DNA from: Candidatus Collierbacteria bacterium
GTDB taxonomy: Bacteria; Patescibacteriota; Microgenomatia; UBA1400; MFAQ01
NCBI GenBank assembly: GCA_903873735.1
Contig: CAIQPO010000071.1
Coordinates: 1-9,471, forward strand
Direction of reading: 5' to 3'
Length of the DNA: 9,471 nucleotides
Shown piece after piece: positions 1-5,671 of the stretch (position 1 is the first letter of the stretch; the number at the start of each line of letters is the position of its first letter). The notes beneath the pieces were generated by a model, which ran no database searches, was not told the origin of the DNA, and saw only the letters and a list, made by a program, of their open reading frames with translations. The translations under genes were made by a program, and so were the position numbers.

Positions 1-384
1 AGTGCAGAGCTTAAAGATGAGTCTTCTACAAGGGGTACTGCGGATACAAAAAAGAGAGAGTTTTCTCTAGGGGAGATGGTTGCAAAGACAGGTGAGTCGA
101 TTTATCACAGATTAGAGAGAACAGGTTTTGAGCAAAAGGAGTACATCACCGGTGCCAAATTAGTTCTTGAAGTTTGTGATGAGAAAAATCAAACCTCAAA
201 ATTCTACTCCACAACTAATAAAAATATTGCACCAGCAGGCGAAAAGATTTCAGCAAATATTATGCATTTACATAATAATCCCAAAGTCTTTCGCCCTGGT
301 AATTATCGAGTAGATGTGTTCTTAAATACTGATGGCAATTGGGTACTTATTAACCGAATTGATACTATCAAGCTGGCTGATTAA
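1..384 (+). CDS. Unrecognised protein, 3' part only
   Basis: The reading frame is open from the first base of the window to a TAA at 382-384, so the true start lies upstream and 127 C-terminal residues are visible. An internal ATG at 76 has no clear SD and is probably not the start. The visible N-terminal part is charged and Ser/Thr/Lys-rich, like a linker. The rest alternates hydrophobic and polar residues (VLEV, KFYST, then FRPGNYRVDVFLNTDG and NWVLINRI), which suggests a beta-sandwich domain. The 'PG-Y-V-V' spacing recalls extracellular Ig-like domains, but I do not recognise a family. It converges on the DUF4419 gene, with a hairpin between them at 485-504. Being a gene is fairly secure; the function is unknown. 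Confidence 0.7.
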   Translation, partial: SAELKDESSTRGTADTKKREFSLGEMVAKTGESIYHRLERTGFEQKEYITGAKLVLEVCDEKNQTSKFYSTTNKNIAPAGEKISANIMHLHNNPKVFRPGNYRVDVFLNTDGNWVLINRIDTIKLAD

Positions 385-477
385 GAAGTGAGTTTCTAGC
401 TTTTGGTGCATTAAATTTAAACCATAATTATTGTAGTTGAGGTTGTTGTTTGATATTACACTTAAGACTATTTAGAT

Positions 478-504
478 AAAAAAATCCCCCAGATAACTGG
501 GGGA
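478..504 (-). terminator. Rho-independent terminator of the DUF4419 gene
   Basis: An 8-bp stem (485-492 with 497-504, five consecutive G:C pairs) closes a 4-nt loop. On the minus strand it is followed by a run of seven T (complement of the A run at 478-484). It lies 7 nt after the minus-strand stop codon at 512. The plus-strand side has only a weak T run, so it serves mainly the minus strand. Confidence 0.9.
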
Positions 505-511
505 ATGAGTT

Positions 512-1999
512 TTACTCTACGTCGATTCGGCCACTCCCGTTTTGAAATCCATGAACGGGGCGTTTTTTGGCGCGGATTGGATCACGACCTTCAGGCTGGA
601 CAGACCAGCCATCTTTGTCGACATGGGTTGTCAATTCATCGCCGCGGATGACAGCGAAGCCAAGTGTTGGGGTGGCATAGCCATCTACATCTTGGACGCT
701 GAGAAAGCCTCCGACGAGACGACAGTCAAAGTTCGCGCCATTTCCTTGGTTTGCCGCTTTGAAGTTGGTCCCGGCAAATTCGCCTTCAACCTGACCCGAA
801 TGGTCTTTTGCGTAATTGAGGACGAAAGGTACGGCACTCAGATGGCAAGGAATATCTTCACGATGAATTCCTCGGCCGTATTTCTTGCTTTTCTCCAGGT
901 TGGCTTTCCAGTTGTAGAGATGATCTTCTTTGGGATAGGGTGTGCCAGTGTGAAACTTGTAGTTCACAAAGGCTGTGATCCACCCGTCCATGTCATCAAC
1001 TCCAGAACCAGAGTAATGGTTGTAGATGCTGGCCCAAAAGCCGTTGTCCACTTCTTTGCGGCCGGAGACAGTGTCGGCGATTTCCTGCAGCACCGGAATT
1101 AGGTACTCAAAGTACTTACCGAGATGCTCGCTGAAAATTTCTGCCAGCATTTTGCAAGCCTCGAGAATGTTGTCGTAATCTGCCGCAGCCCCGAACAAAC
1201 GAATGTCAGGAATGCCACAGCAAACTCTCATCAGCATGTCGTAGTAAGGAGTGGCCGCATTAAGGGCAGCAACATATGAAGCAGTGAGACTGCCCAGGTC
1301 GTGCGTGGAGATCTCTGGGAGCATGTAGCGAAGTAGTTCAGAGGGCATCTTGGATTCCAGGCCACGAGTCAAAAGGGCAATGCCGTAGGCCCAGGCATCA
1401 TTCTGATTGAACTGGCTCAGGTCGATTTCGTTTGCCTGGACATCGATCAACTTCTTCTGGTCGGAGTCGGTGAAGAGATAGCGATATGCCTCAGGATGCA
1501 GCCGGACGGTGATGCCGACCTCATGCAAAACCATCCACATGAGTGCATCTGGGCGAATTCCCAGAGGATGATGATTTGAAAAACAAAAATGCACAGTATT
1601 CAGGAACATACTTCCTGCCGCGCCTACTGGGCGATGAAGCTCGGGAGGCAGCGGTTTGTAATAACCGTCCGAAACCTTCGCACGTCCATCCCACACAGCA
1701 TTGACCCATTCCGAGGTGGTGTAAGGCCGCATGTCGAGCGAACTTGGGTCGCTAACAAGCTGGAATACAGGCTGGTGCGCTTCGGGGAAAAGCAATTTCA
1801 TGTTTTCCTCGATAGCTTGAGCAGCCATGTTCCCCCGCCTTGTAGGCAAGGCTTCAGTCACCACGCCTGGATAGTCAGGACCCGGTTCCCAGTTTGGATC
1901 CACCTCTTCGCGATATCTCCAAATAGGTAACTCAGATCCAGGAACTCCATACTTCCTTATATCAGGAATATATACATGAATAGTTTTTGCAGTATCCAC
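512..1999 (-). CDS. DUF4419 family protein
   Basis: A 495-residue protein matching the DUF4419 family (Pfam PF14388) as I remember it; the biochemical function of the family is unknown. Family-like blocks in order: 'HHPLGIRPDALMWMVLHEVG' (143-162), corresponding to the 'HHPL-L-PD-IWL-I-QGFA' block; 'CGIPDIRLFG' (261-270) followed by an alpha-helical stretch with 'LIPVLQEIADTVSG' (300-313); 'FWASIYNHYSGSG' (321-333) and 'GWITAFVNY' (339-347); and 'SAVPFVL' (388-394) leading to 'GGFLSVQD' (430-437) and 'LGFAV' (446-450). No signal peptide or membrane segment is seen, so it is probably cytoplasmic. The start is GTG, chosen because AAGGAG (2007-2012) lies 7 nt upstream. It is a single-gene unit with its own promoter and terminator. 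It is clearly richer in G+C than most neighbours (a hand count of 1021-1080 gives 35 of 60 bases), which suggests transfer or selection for high expression. Confidence 0.85.
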   Translation of the reverse strand: MDTAKTIHVYIPDIRKYGVPGSELPIWRYREEVDPNWEPGPDYPGVVTEALPTRRGNMAAQAIEENMKLLFPEAHQPVFQLVSDPSSLDMRPYTTSEWVNAVWDGRAKVSDGYYKPLPPELHRPVGAAGSMFLNTVHFCFSNHHPLGIRPDALMWMVLHEVGITVRLHPEAYRYLFTDSDQKKLIDVQANEIDLSQFNQNDAWAYGIALLTRGLESKMPSELLRYMLPEISTHDLGSLTASYVAALNAATPYYDMLMRVCCGIPDIRLFGAAADYDNILEACKMLAEIFSEHLGKYFEYLIPVLQEIADTVSGRKEVDNGFWASIYNHYSGSGVDDMDGWITAFVNYKFHTGTPYPKEDHLYNWKANLEKSKKYGRGIHREDIPCHLSAVPFVLNYAKDHSGQVEGEFAGTNFKAANQGNGANFDCRLVGGFLSVQDVDGYATPTLGFAVIRGDELTTHVDKDGWSVQPEGRDPIRAKKRPVHGFQNGSGRIDVE

Positions 2000-2049
2000 T
2001 CTTTATCTCCTTGGTTAAAAACTCAAAGTTCAGCCAAATGGCTGGGGAT

Positions 2050-2078
2050 ATTATAAGACAATGATCGATTTATTTCAA
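2050..2078 (-). promoter_or_regulatory. Sigma-70 type promoter of the DUF4419 gene
   Basis: On the minus strand TTGAAA (2073-2078) and a perfect TATAAT (2050-2055) are separated by exactly 17 bp. Transcription would begin near 2043, giving a leader of about 43 nt that contains the AAGGAG site. A small stem-loop (2031-2035 with 2040-2044, 4-nt loop) would sit at the very 5' end of the RNA. Confidence 0.75.
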
Positions 2079-2147
2079 TTATAGGATAAATTTTCGATTT
2101 CCCGGTATGGGTAACCTTGTGGTGCCAATGCGTAATTATTCTTCGTA

Positions 2148-2432
2148 TCAAATCTCACAGGTGTTTTTGCCAGTAAGAGCGTAGAATCCGCACCAGGAAA
2201 ATATGGCTTCAAAGAAACAAAATGCAGAAAAGAAAAGGGCAAGATTGCTATTGCTATAGACACCGAAAATTAAGAGGATGAAGCCAAAAAAGAATCTAGC
2301 TCCCCTATCTGCCTTGCCGATATTGTTCTTGGCTCGAATATTAATATTTTTTGATTTGATTGTTTTTAATGCAAACCTGTATAGAAATCCAAAGATGATT
2401 CCTAACGCGAAGGAAATAAAAAGTGTGTACAT
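2148..2432 (-). CDS. YgaP-like/DUF2892 membrane protein
   Basis: A 94-residue membrane protein. Residues 36-92 match the YgaP-like transmembrane family (DUF2892, PF11127): 'NNIGKADRGARFFFG' (36-50), two hydrophobic helices, and a C-terminal 'WCGFYALTGKNTC' in place of the usual 'CPLY-LLG-NTC'. The family signature thus keeps NIG--DR and G-NTC. An additional N-terminal hydrophobic helix (about 2-20) precedes the family domain, so this version is longer than a bare DUF2892 protein. There is no rhodanese domain, unlike E. coli YgaP. Its role is unknown beyond membrane location. No SD precedes the ATG. A TAAAAT hexamer ends 6 nt before the start, so the message may be leaderless. No terminator is evident after the stop. 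Confidence 0.85.
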   Translation of the reverse strand: MYTLFISFALGIIFGFLYRFALKTIKSKNINIRAKNNIGKADRGARFFFGFILLIFGVYSNSNLALFFSAFCFFEAIFSWCGFYALTGKNTCEI

Positions 2433-2470
2433 ATTTTAATTTTAGACTAAATGATTGTTATTTATTGCAC

Positions 2471-2497
2471 AAAAAAGCCGTAGATATTTCTACGGCT
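2471..2497 (-). terminator. Rho-independent terminator of the 114-residue protein gene
   Basis: A perfect 9-bp stem (2476-2484 with 2489-2497) has a 4-nt loop. On the minus strand it is followed by a T run (complement of the A run at 2471-2476). It begins 15 nt after the stop codon at 2513 and lies upstream of the DUF2892 gene, so that gene needs its own promoter. Confidence 0.9.
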
Positions 2498-2512
2498 ATG
2501 AGAGCTGTTTTG

Positions 2513-2857
2513 CTACTCGGAGATGATGAAAAGACGGGGTTGAGCCAAGGCTGTCTTGGTGCCCACGCTTACTGTGGTTTTGGACAAAGACTCGTCTGGT
2601 CCATTGGCCACATAAGCCTCGATTTGAACCTGCCAAGTGCTTTGAGGGCCAGTGAGAGGCTGTTTTGTCATTGTATATCCCTGGCCTGTGGGTAGCCCGT
2701 GGATCCAACAGAAATCTGATCCAATGATCACAAACATAACATCACCACGAGGTCCTGGAAGTTCGGCAATGACAAGGGCGAGATTTGCCTGTTTGAGCTG
2801 ACCGCTGGCATCAAAACCGGCGGCTGAGTAACCATCCTTAATAACTTTTGCGGACAT
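2513..2857 (-). CDS. Unrecognised 114-residue protein, probably beta-rich
   Basis: I do not recognise a family. The protein has no signal peptide or membrane helix. It shows alternating strands such as 'ANLALVIAEL', 'DVMFVIIG', 'WQVQIEAYVA' and 'TTVSVGT', with turns rich in Gly and Pro, which suggests a small beta-sandwich or barrel. There is one Cys (50) in 'SDFCWIHG'. That it is a real gene is well supported: AAGGAG (2864-2869) lies 6 nt before the ATG, a promoter lies upstream, and a terminator follows within 15 nt of the stop. Base composition is G+C-richer than the flanking AT-rich genes, like the DUF4419 and 128-residue membrane protein genes. An overlapping opposite-strand frame is a shadow. 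Confidence 0.8.
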   Translation of the reverse strand: MSAKVIKDGYSAAGFDASGQLKQANLALVIAELPGPRGDVMFVIIGSDFCWIHGLPTGQGYTMTKQPLTGPQSTWQVQIEAYVANGPDESLSKTTVSVGTKTALAQPRLFIISE

Positions 2858-2917
2858 GACACACTCCTTAAAGAATCGCGTCTTTTTTCAAAGTGAATTA
2901 TTTAGTGTACGAGTAGT

Positions 2918-2946
2918 ATCATACAATATAAGTCTTAATTTGTATA
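2918..2946 (-). promoter_or_regulatory. Probable promoter of the 114-residue protein gene
   Basis: On the minus strand TATACA (2941-2946, 4 of 6 consensus bases) and TATGAT (2918-2923, 5 of 6) are separated by 17 bp. The predicted start near 2911 gives a leader of about 54 nt ending in the AAGGAG site. The rest of the gap 2858-2987 shows no gene or clear hairpin. Confidence 0.5.
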
Positions 2947-2987
2947 GTTATAGGTTTTTGATACCTATTCAGGATATCCGCTCATCT

Positions 2988-3734
2988 CTAGGAGTTTGGA
3001 ACACCAAAAACATGGTTTTCGTAGCCTTTTTTGTAGTTCCATTGACCTCGATCTTGCTCTCCATGATAGTGCTGAGCTGGATCATAAACTATTTCTCTGC
3101 CTTGGTTGTCTTGCATAACAATCCAGAGGTGCCCTCCTGGAATATCCATATTGGCTCTGATCTCTACCCTTTTGTAGCCTGGTAACTCTACCTTTGAAAT
3201 GGCTCTTTCCATACATGCACCAAGTATTACTCCCATCTGCCGACACACACCGGCTCTTAAACTGGAATAAACACCAACTTCAATTTTTTCATCTGCCAAC
3301 TTACCGTGTTTTGGCAATATTGCCAGCACTCCCCGATTGATCCTGGGATCAAGTCTTTCTACCCAGCCTGGAGTGGCAATCAGTTGATCAAGGTTTCCCG
3401 CTACTAAACTATCGGAAATGTCACGGTTGTAAGCAATGCGATTTTCAATAAATTGCTGGGCGAATTCTGGAAGAGATTGAGCAGATTGATCTGGCTGTCT
3501 ACCTTTGAATCCCTGAATTATCTGTTCGTAAAGAAAATTTAGGGCTTTGTCGTTTTCAAAGTCGACGACCATCGCTTCAGTCCCCGGGCAGTGTTGAATA
3601 ACTGACCCGTCTATCCTTTTGCCTGCTACATAAAATTCACGTCCATATTGCGCCTTTTCTCTAGCAGCTTGGTGAAAATCAATCCTTTGGGTGTATCGTG
3701 CTTGTTCTGGTCCTGCTCCTGGTCCGTCTGTCAT
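2988..3734 (-). CDS. Transglutaminase-like Cys-His-Asp protein
   Basis: A 248-residue protein whose C-terminal half resembles the transglutaminase/papain-like fold. Candidate triad: Cys164 in 'RAGVCRQMGVILGACME' at the start of a helix, His202 in 'GGHLWIVM' on the next strand, and Asp218 in 'IVYDPAQHYHG'. The order Cys, His, Asp and the motif contexts (G-C-, GH-W, -D-) are typical of that superfamily, whose members are cysteine peptidases, peptide N-glycanases or cross-linking enzymes. The reaction here cannot be told. Residues 1-150 are mostly helical, with no signal peptide or membrane segment, so the protein is probably cytoplasmic. The ATG at 3734 has no SD. A TAATAA hexamer ends 7 nt upstream, a weak leaderless signal. 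No terminator follows. The superfamily assignment rests on motif reading only. Confidence 0.7.
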   Translation of the reverse strand: MTDGPGAGPEQARYTQRIDFHQAAREKAQYGREFYVAGKRIDGSVIQHCPGTEAMVVDFENDKALNFLYEQIIQGFKGRQPDQSAQSLPEFAQQFIENRIAYNRDISDSLVAGNLDQLIATPGWVERLDPRINRGVLAILPKHGKLADEKIEVGVYSSLRAGVCRQMGVILGACMERAISKVELPGYKRVEIRANMDIPGGHLWIVMQDNQGREIVYDPAQHYHGEQDRGQWNYKKGYENHVFGVPNS

Positions 3735-3767
3735 ATTTTGATTATTACATGTTATTTATTAATACAT

Positions 3768-3794
3768 AAAAAAACTCACCCATGAGGGTGAGTT
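3768..3794 (-). terminator. Rho-independent terminator of the 128-residue membrane protein gene
   Basis: A perfect 9-bp stem (3773-3781 with 3786-3794) has a 4-nt ATGA loop. On the minus strand it is followed by a run of T (complement of the A run from 3768). It begins 14 nt after the stop codon at 3809 and separates this gene from the transglutaminase-like gene. Confidence 0.9.
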
Positions 3795-3808
3795 GAAGGA
3801 GATTTCTC

Positions 3809-4195
3809 TTAGCCTGCGCCAAGCGAGAGGTAGAGAAGGAGGTAGATGATGAAGGCTGCTGGGTTGGTCACGCCAGTTTCTGGGTTGAAGTTGTCGGCAA
3901 CTCCGCTTACCAAGAAGACGCTGAGCATCTCGAGGAGCGGCCAGACGAGGAGAATGATAGCGGCGCAGCCACAACCTATACCTATCTCGAAGCCAAAATC
4001 AACATTGAAAAACCGATTGACAATGAAGCCGGCGATGGCCAGGACGATGGCGATACCCCAGATCCACCAGGCCAGTCCCATGAACATGGTTTCAACGCCA
4101 ACCATCTTGTCGAGGAAGGCGTCTGTCCAGGCATTGCCCGTGAGTGGAGAGCCAATCATCTGAAAAAGAGCGATCAGAGCAGTAAGAATATACAT
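3809..4195 (-). CDS. Small multi-pass membrane protein
   Basis: A 128-residue very hydrophobic protein of no family I recognise. Hydrophobic segments fall at about 2-14, 38-60, 71-98 and 112-127. The 16-32 loop ('SPLTGNAWTDAFLDKMV') and the 99-111 loop are polar, and 'GIGCGCAAI' (72-80) carries two Cys within a membrane helix. The size and helix pattern allow a pilin-like (VirB2/TrbC) or subunit-type membrane protein, but nothing diagnostic is present. Expression signals are unusually strong: GGAGG (4201-4205) 5 nt before the ATG, an upstream TTGACA promoter, and a terminator just after the stop. It forms a single-gene unit that is G+C-richer than its neighbours, consistent with high expression. 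A long opposite-strand frame inside it is a shadow. Confidence 0.8.
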   Translation of the reverse strand: MYILTALIALFQMIGSPLTGNAWTDAFLDKMVGVETMFMGLAWWIWGIAIVLAIAGFIVNRFFNVDFGFEIGIGCGCAAIILLVWPLLEMLSVFLVSGVADNFNPETGVTNPAAFIIYLLLYLSLGAG

Positions 4196-4246
4196 GCAGA
4201 CCTCCAGTGAATGTGCATAGTAGAATATCGAGGAATTTGTAGGTGG

Positions 4247-4275
4247 ATATTAGCAGTAACTACCGGCTTTGTCAA
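4247..4275 (-). promoter_or_regulatory. Sigma-70 type promoter of the 128-residue membrane protein gene
   Basis: On the minus strand a perfect TTGACA (4270-4275) is followed after 17 bp by TAATAT (4247-4252), preceded by TGC as an extended -10. The -35 lies only 10 nt downstream of the stop codon of the preceding gene (4286). The predicted leader is about 45 nt and ends with GGAGG. Confidence 0.8.
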
Positions 4276-4285
4276 CGAATATAGG

Positions 4286-4834
4286 CTATCTGTCCTTTTG
4301 TTTTTGTGCGTCTACTTTGTCTTTTAGCTTGACGATACTCTCCCATTCACCAATTGATTTTGAGGAAACCATACCTGCCACAAAAAATCTTAGATCGGCA
4401 GGATTTTTGGTAGCATGATTTTTGTATTGTTCTTGAAGTCTTTGAAGAGACTGGAAGCCTTGTCGAAGTAGCTGTTGATAAGCTGGGCTTTGAGTGTCTA
4501 TGCCAGTATATTGGTAAAGACCGTCGGTGTTTACCATTACACCAATAAATTCATCTTCTGTGCACCCATCAATATAATAAGAAAGCGTTTCGGTGATAAT
4601 ACTGAATGAGTGCTCTTCAAATCCAGGAACCTGGGACTCGAGTGAACCAAGTCTGTTTAGCATTTTATTAACGCTACCCATGATGTCTCCAGGAACAAGT
4701 CTATTTATATGATGATTGAATTCGTGGTCTTTGGTATCGGTGTAAACCCAAACATTTCCCTGTTTGTCAGTACCGCCTTGCACAACGACAAACGGTAGCT
4801 GTTCCTCTGAGTGGGTAAATTCATACCTTTGCAA
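4286..4834 (-). CDS. Unrecognised protein, C-terminal part of an interrupted frame
   Basis: No family is recognised. From the only conventional start (TTG at 4832-4834) it has 182 residues, but the same frame is open to 4900 without another ATG, GTG or TTG, adding 22 residues that look like ordinary coding sequence ('IDLLRNPKAEETKKVGGFSC'). It directly follows the TAA of the upstream gene in the same frame, so the two were probably one protein. The TTG has no good SD. The segment 'DEFIGVMVNTDGLYQY' (about 94-109) faintly recalls the 'DGL' motif of PP2C phosphatases, but the other PP2C motifs are missing and I do not assign it. The C-terminus is Lys/Gln-rich and helical. No terminator is seen after the stop. 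The start and the functional state are both uncertain. Confidence 0.6.
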   Translation of the reverse strand: MQRYEFTHSEEQLPFVVVQGGTDKQGNVWVYTDTKDHEFNHHINRLVPGDIMGSVNKMLNRLGSLESQVPGFEEHSFSIITETLSYYIDGCTEDEFIGVMVNTDGLYQYTGIDTQSPAYQQLLRQGFQSLQRLQEQYKNHATKNPADLRFFVAGMVSSKSIGEWESIVKLKDKVDAQKQKDR

Positions 4835-4900
4835 TCCACTGCAAGAAAAGCCACCAACTTTCTTTGTTTCCTCTGCCTTAGGATTTCGTAGTAAATCAAT

Positions 4901-4903
4901 TTA
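4901..4903 (-). other. In-frame TAA dividing one long reading frame
   Basis: The frames 4901-5398 and 4286-4834 are in the same phase (starts differ by 564 = 188 x 3). I read every codon between 4835 and 4900 and found no other stop. The reading runs ...GAA GAT CCT AAG, TAA, ATT GAT TTA CTA... A single base difference at this codon would give a protein of about 370 residues. Confidence 0.85.
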
Positions 4904-5398
4904 CTTAGGATCTTCAAGTATGAACATAAGACCTAGGGGAGTTTCCACGACATAACATTTTTCTGGAATATACACTTCTCCCCTTTCGTAGATTTCGTAA
5001 TGTCCACTGGGATTTTGAATATTTCTAAGCAGTGCTTGAGCTAGCACACGGTTATCTTCAATTTTGGAGGGATCAAGCCGAGGGTTGTTGGTGACAAATC
5101 TTTGGATTAGTCGATGTGACATTTCTGCTGTTTTCTCTGCACTAAAGAAGTATGGACTGGCAATTCCTGAATCTTCACGATAAATGTCTGTGATCATTTT
5201 GAAGTCTCTTCTGGCAGTTTCAGGTAGTACTCCTGGCTTGAGAGTAGCATAATCACCAAGATTTCTATAACCATAAACTTCTTTGAGAGATAAGTCGTTT
5301 TCCTGCATGGAATCTCGATAAAGCCTACCTCGATCTTCATACTTTTTTAGCAAACCTTCAGGAGATATTATTTCTATTGAATGAGGTTCTATGTCCAT
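4901..5398 (-). CDS. Unrecognised protein, N-terminal part of an interrupted frame
   Basis: A 165-residue product of no recognised family. It is soluble and mixed alpha/beta: a charged N-terminus, a helical middle ('EKTAEMSHRLIQRFV', about 87-101), and C-terminal strands ('GEVYIPEKCYVVETPLG'). There is no signal peptide or membrane helix. It ends at a TAA, but the same frame continues without another stop through the next gene, so this is probably the front half of a protein of about 370 residues. The ATG lacks an SD. The frame is open a further 12 codons upstream to a TAA at 5435, but the promoter-like TTGACC and the palindrome at 5412-5426 lie there, favouring the ATG at 5398. It may be a broken gene or a sequence error. 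Confidence 0.65.
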   Translation of the reverse strand: MDIEPHSIEIISPEGLLKKYEDRGRLYRDSMQENDLSLKEVYGYRNLGDYATLKPGVLPETARRDFKMITDIYREDSGIASPYFFSAEKTAEMSHRLIQRFVTNNPRLDPSKIEDNRVLAQALLRNIQNPSGHYEIYERGEVYIPEKCYVVETPLGLMFILEDPK

Positions 5399-5404
5399 AC
5401 GGTT

Positions 5405-5433
5405 AGCATGCAGACAGTGCCTGTCTCGGTCAA
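5405..5433 (-). promoter_or_regulatory. Possible promoter with a palindromic operator in the spacer
   Basis: On the minus strand TTGACC (5428-5433) stands 17 bp before a poor -10 (CATGCT, 5405-5410), which ends 6 nt before the ATG. The spacer holds an inverted repeat, AGACAG and CTGTCT separated by 3 nt (5412-5426). A repressor bound there would cover the promoter, or the repeat could form a weak hairpin. The -10 match is weak, so this is tentative. Confidence 0.3.
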
Positions 5434-5448
5434 ATTATGAATTGATAT

Positions 5449-5631
5449 TTAAATTGTCTTCTTATTTCTATTTTTAAAATAATGTGAATATCTTGGGATT
5501 ATTTTTTCTCTAAAGTATCTTTTCCTGTATTTATCAGCAACAAAATTGATGGCTGATTTCTGGATCCTTGGAGGAGTGACTTTATACAGGAGGAATGCGA
5601 GAAATAAAAGAATTAAAATAAAGTTGAACAC
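5449..5631 (-). CDS. Possible small single-span membrane protein
   Basis: A 60-residue frame with an N-terminal hydrophobic helix (about 2-17, 'FNFILILLFLAFLLY') followed by a strongly basic region with many Lys, Arg and Tyr ('KYRKRYFREKIIPRY'), as in a small inner-membrane protein with a cytoplasmic tail. No family is recognised. The start is GTG with no SD. A TATCAT hexamer (5637-5642, minus strand) ends exactly 5 nt before it, which would give a leaderless message. It is divergent from the cysteine-repeat gene across only 40 nt. Short AT-rich frames of this kind can arise by chance, so the call is moderate. Confidence 0.45.
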   Translation of the reverse strand: MFNFILILLFLAFLLYKVTPPRIQKSAINFVADKYRKRYFREKIIPRYSHYFKNRNKKTI

Positions 5632-5656
5632 GAGTAATGATACCTTAAGACTGGAC

Positions 5657-5662
5657 TATAAT
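5657..5662 (+). promoter_or_regulatory. -10 element predicting a leaderless start for the Cys-repeat gene
   Basis: A perfect TATAAT ends 9 nt before the ATG at 5672. With a usual start 6-8 nt after the -10, transcription would begin 2-4 nt before the ATG. No SD is present. No -35 is found at 16-18 bp; the TTGAAC at 5624-5629 is too far away. Confidence 0.5.
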
Positions 5663-5671
5663 TTAAGTAAT

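Noticed and set aside
542..1102. 186-codon plus-strand open frame inside the DUF4419 gene
   Set aside because: It lies entirely opposite a recognised gene, has no SD, and its translation shows no family features. It is a shadow of G+C-rich coding sequence.
1589..1930. 113-codon plus-strand frame, and 1521-1709 on the minus strand
   Set aside because: Both overlap the DUF4419 coding region in other frames without start signals.
2423..3185. Plus-strand frames 2423-2695 and 2856-3185, and minus-strand 2496-2708
   Set aside because: They overlap terminators, promoters or better-supported minus-strand genes and have no SD or family features.
3846..4163. 105-codon plus-strand frame
   Set aside because: It is opposite the 128-residue membrane protein gene, which has a promoter, SD and terminator.
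4286..4834. PP2C phosphatase assignment from 'VNTDGLYQY'
   Set aside because: The N-terminal metal-binding and GDSR-like motifs of PP2C are not found in either part of the interrupted frame.
4901..4903. Reassigned UAA codon
   Set aside because: Other genes in the window end with TAA in places supported by terminators (for example 3809 and 512), and no CPR lineage I know of reads UAA as sense.
5546..5671. Upstream ATG extending the Cys-repeat protein by 42 residues
   Set aside because: The extension would cover the TATAAT and place a basic stretch before the signal anchor. The ATG at 5672 starts directly at a typical signal sequence.
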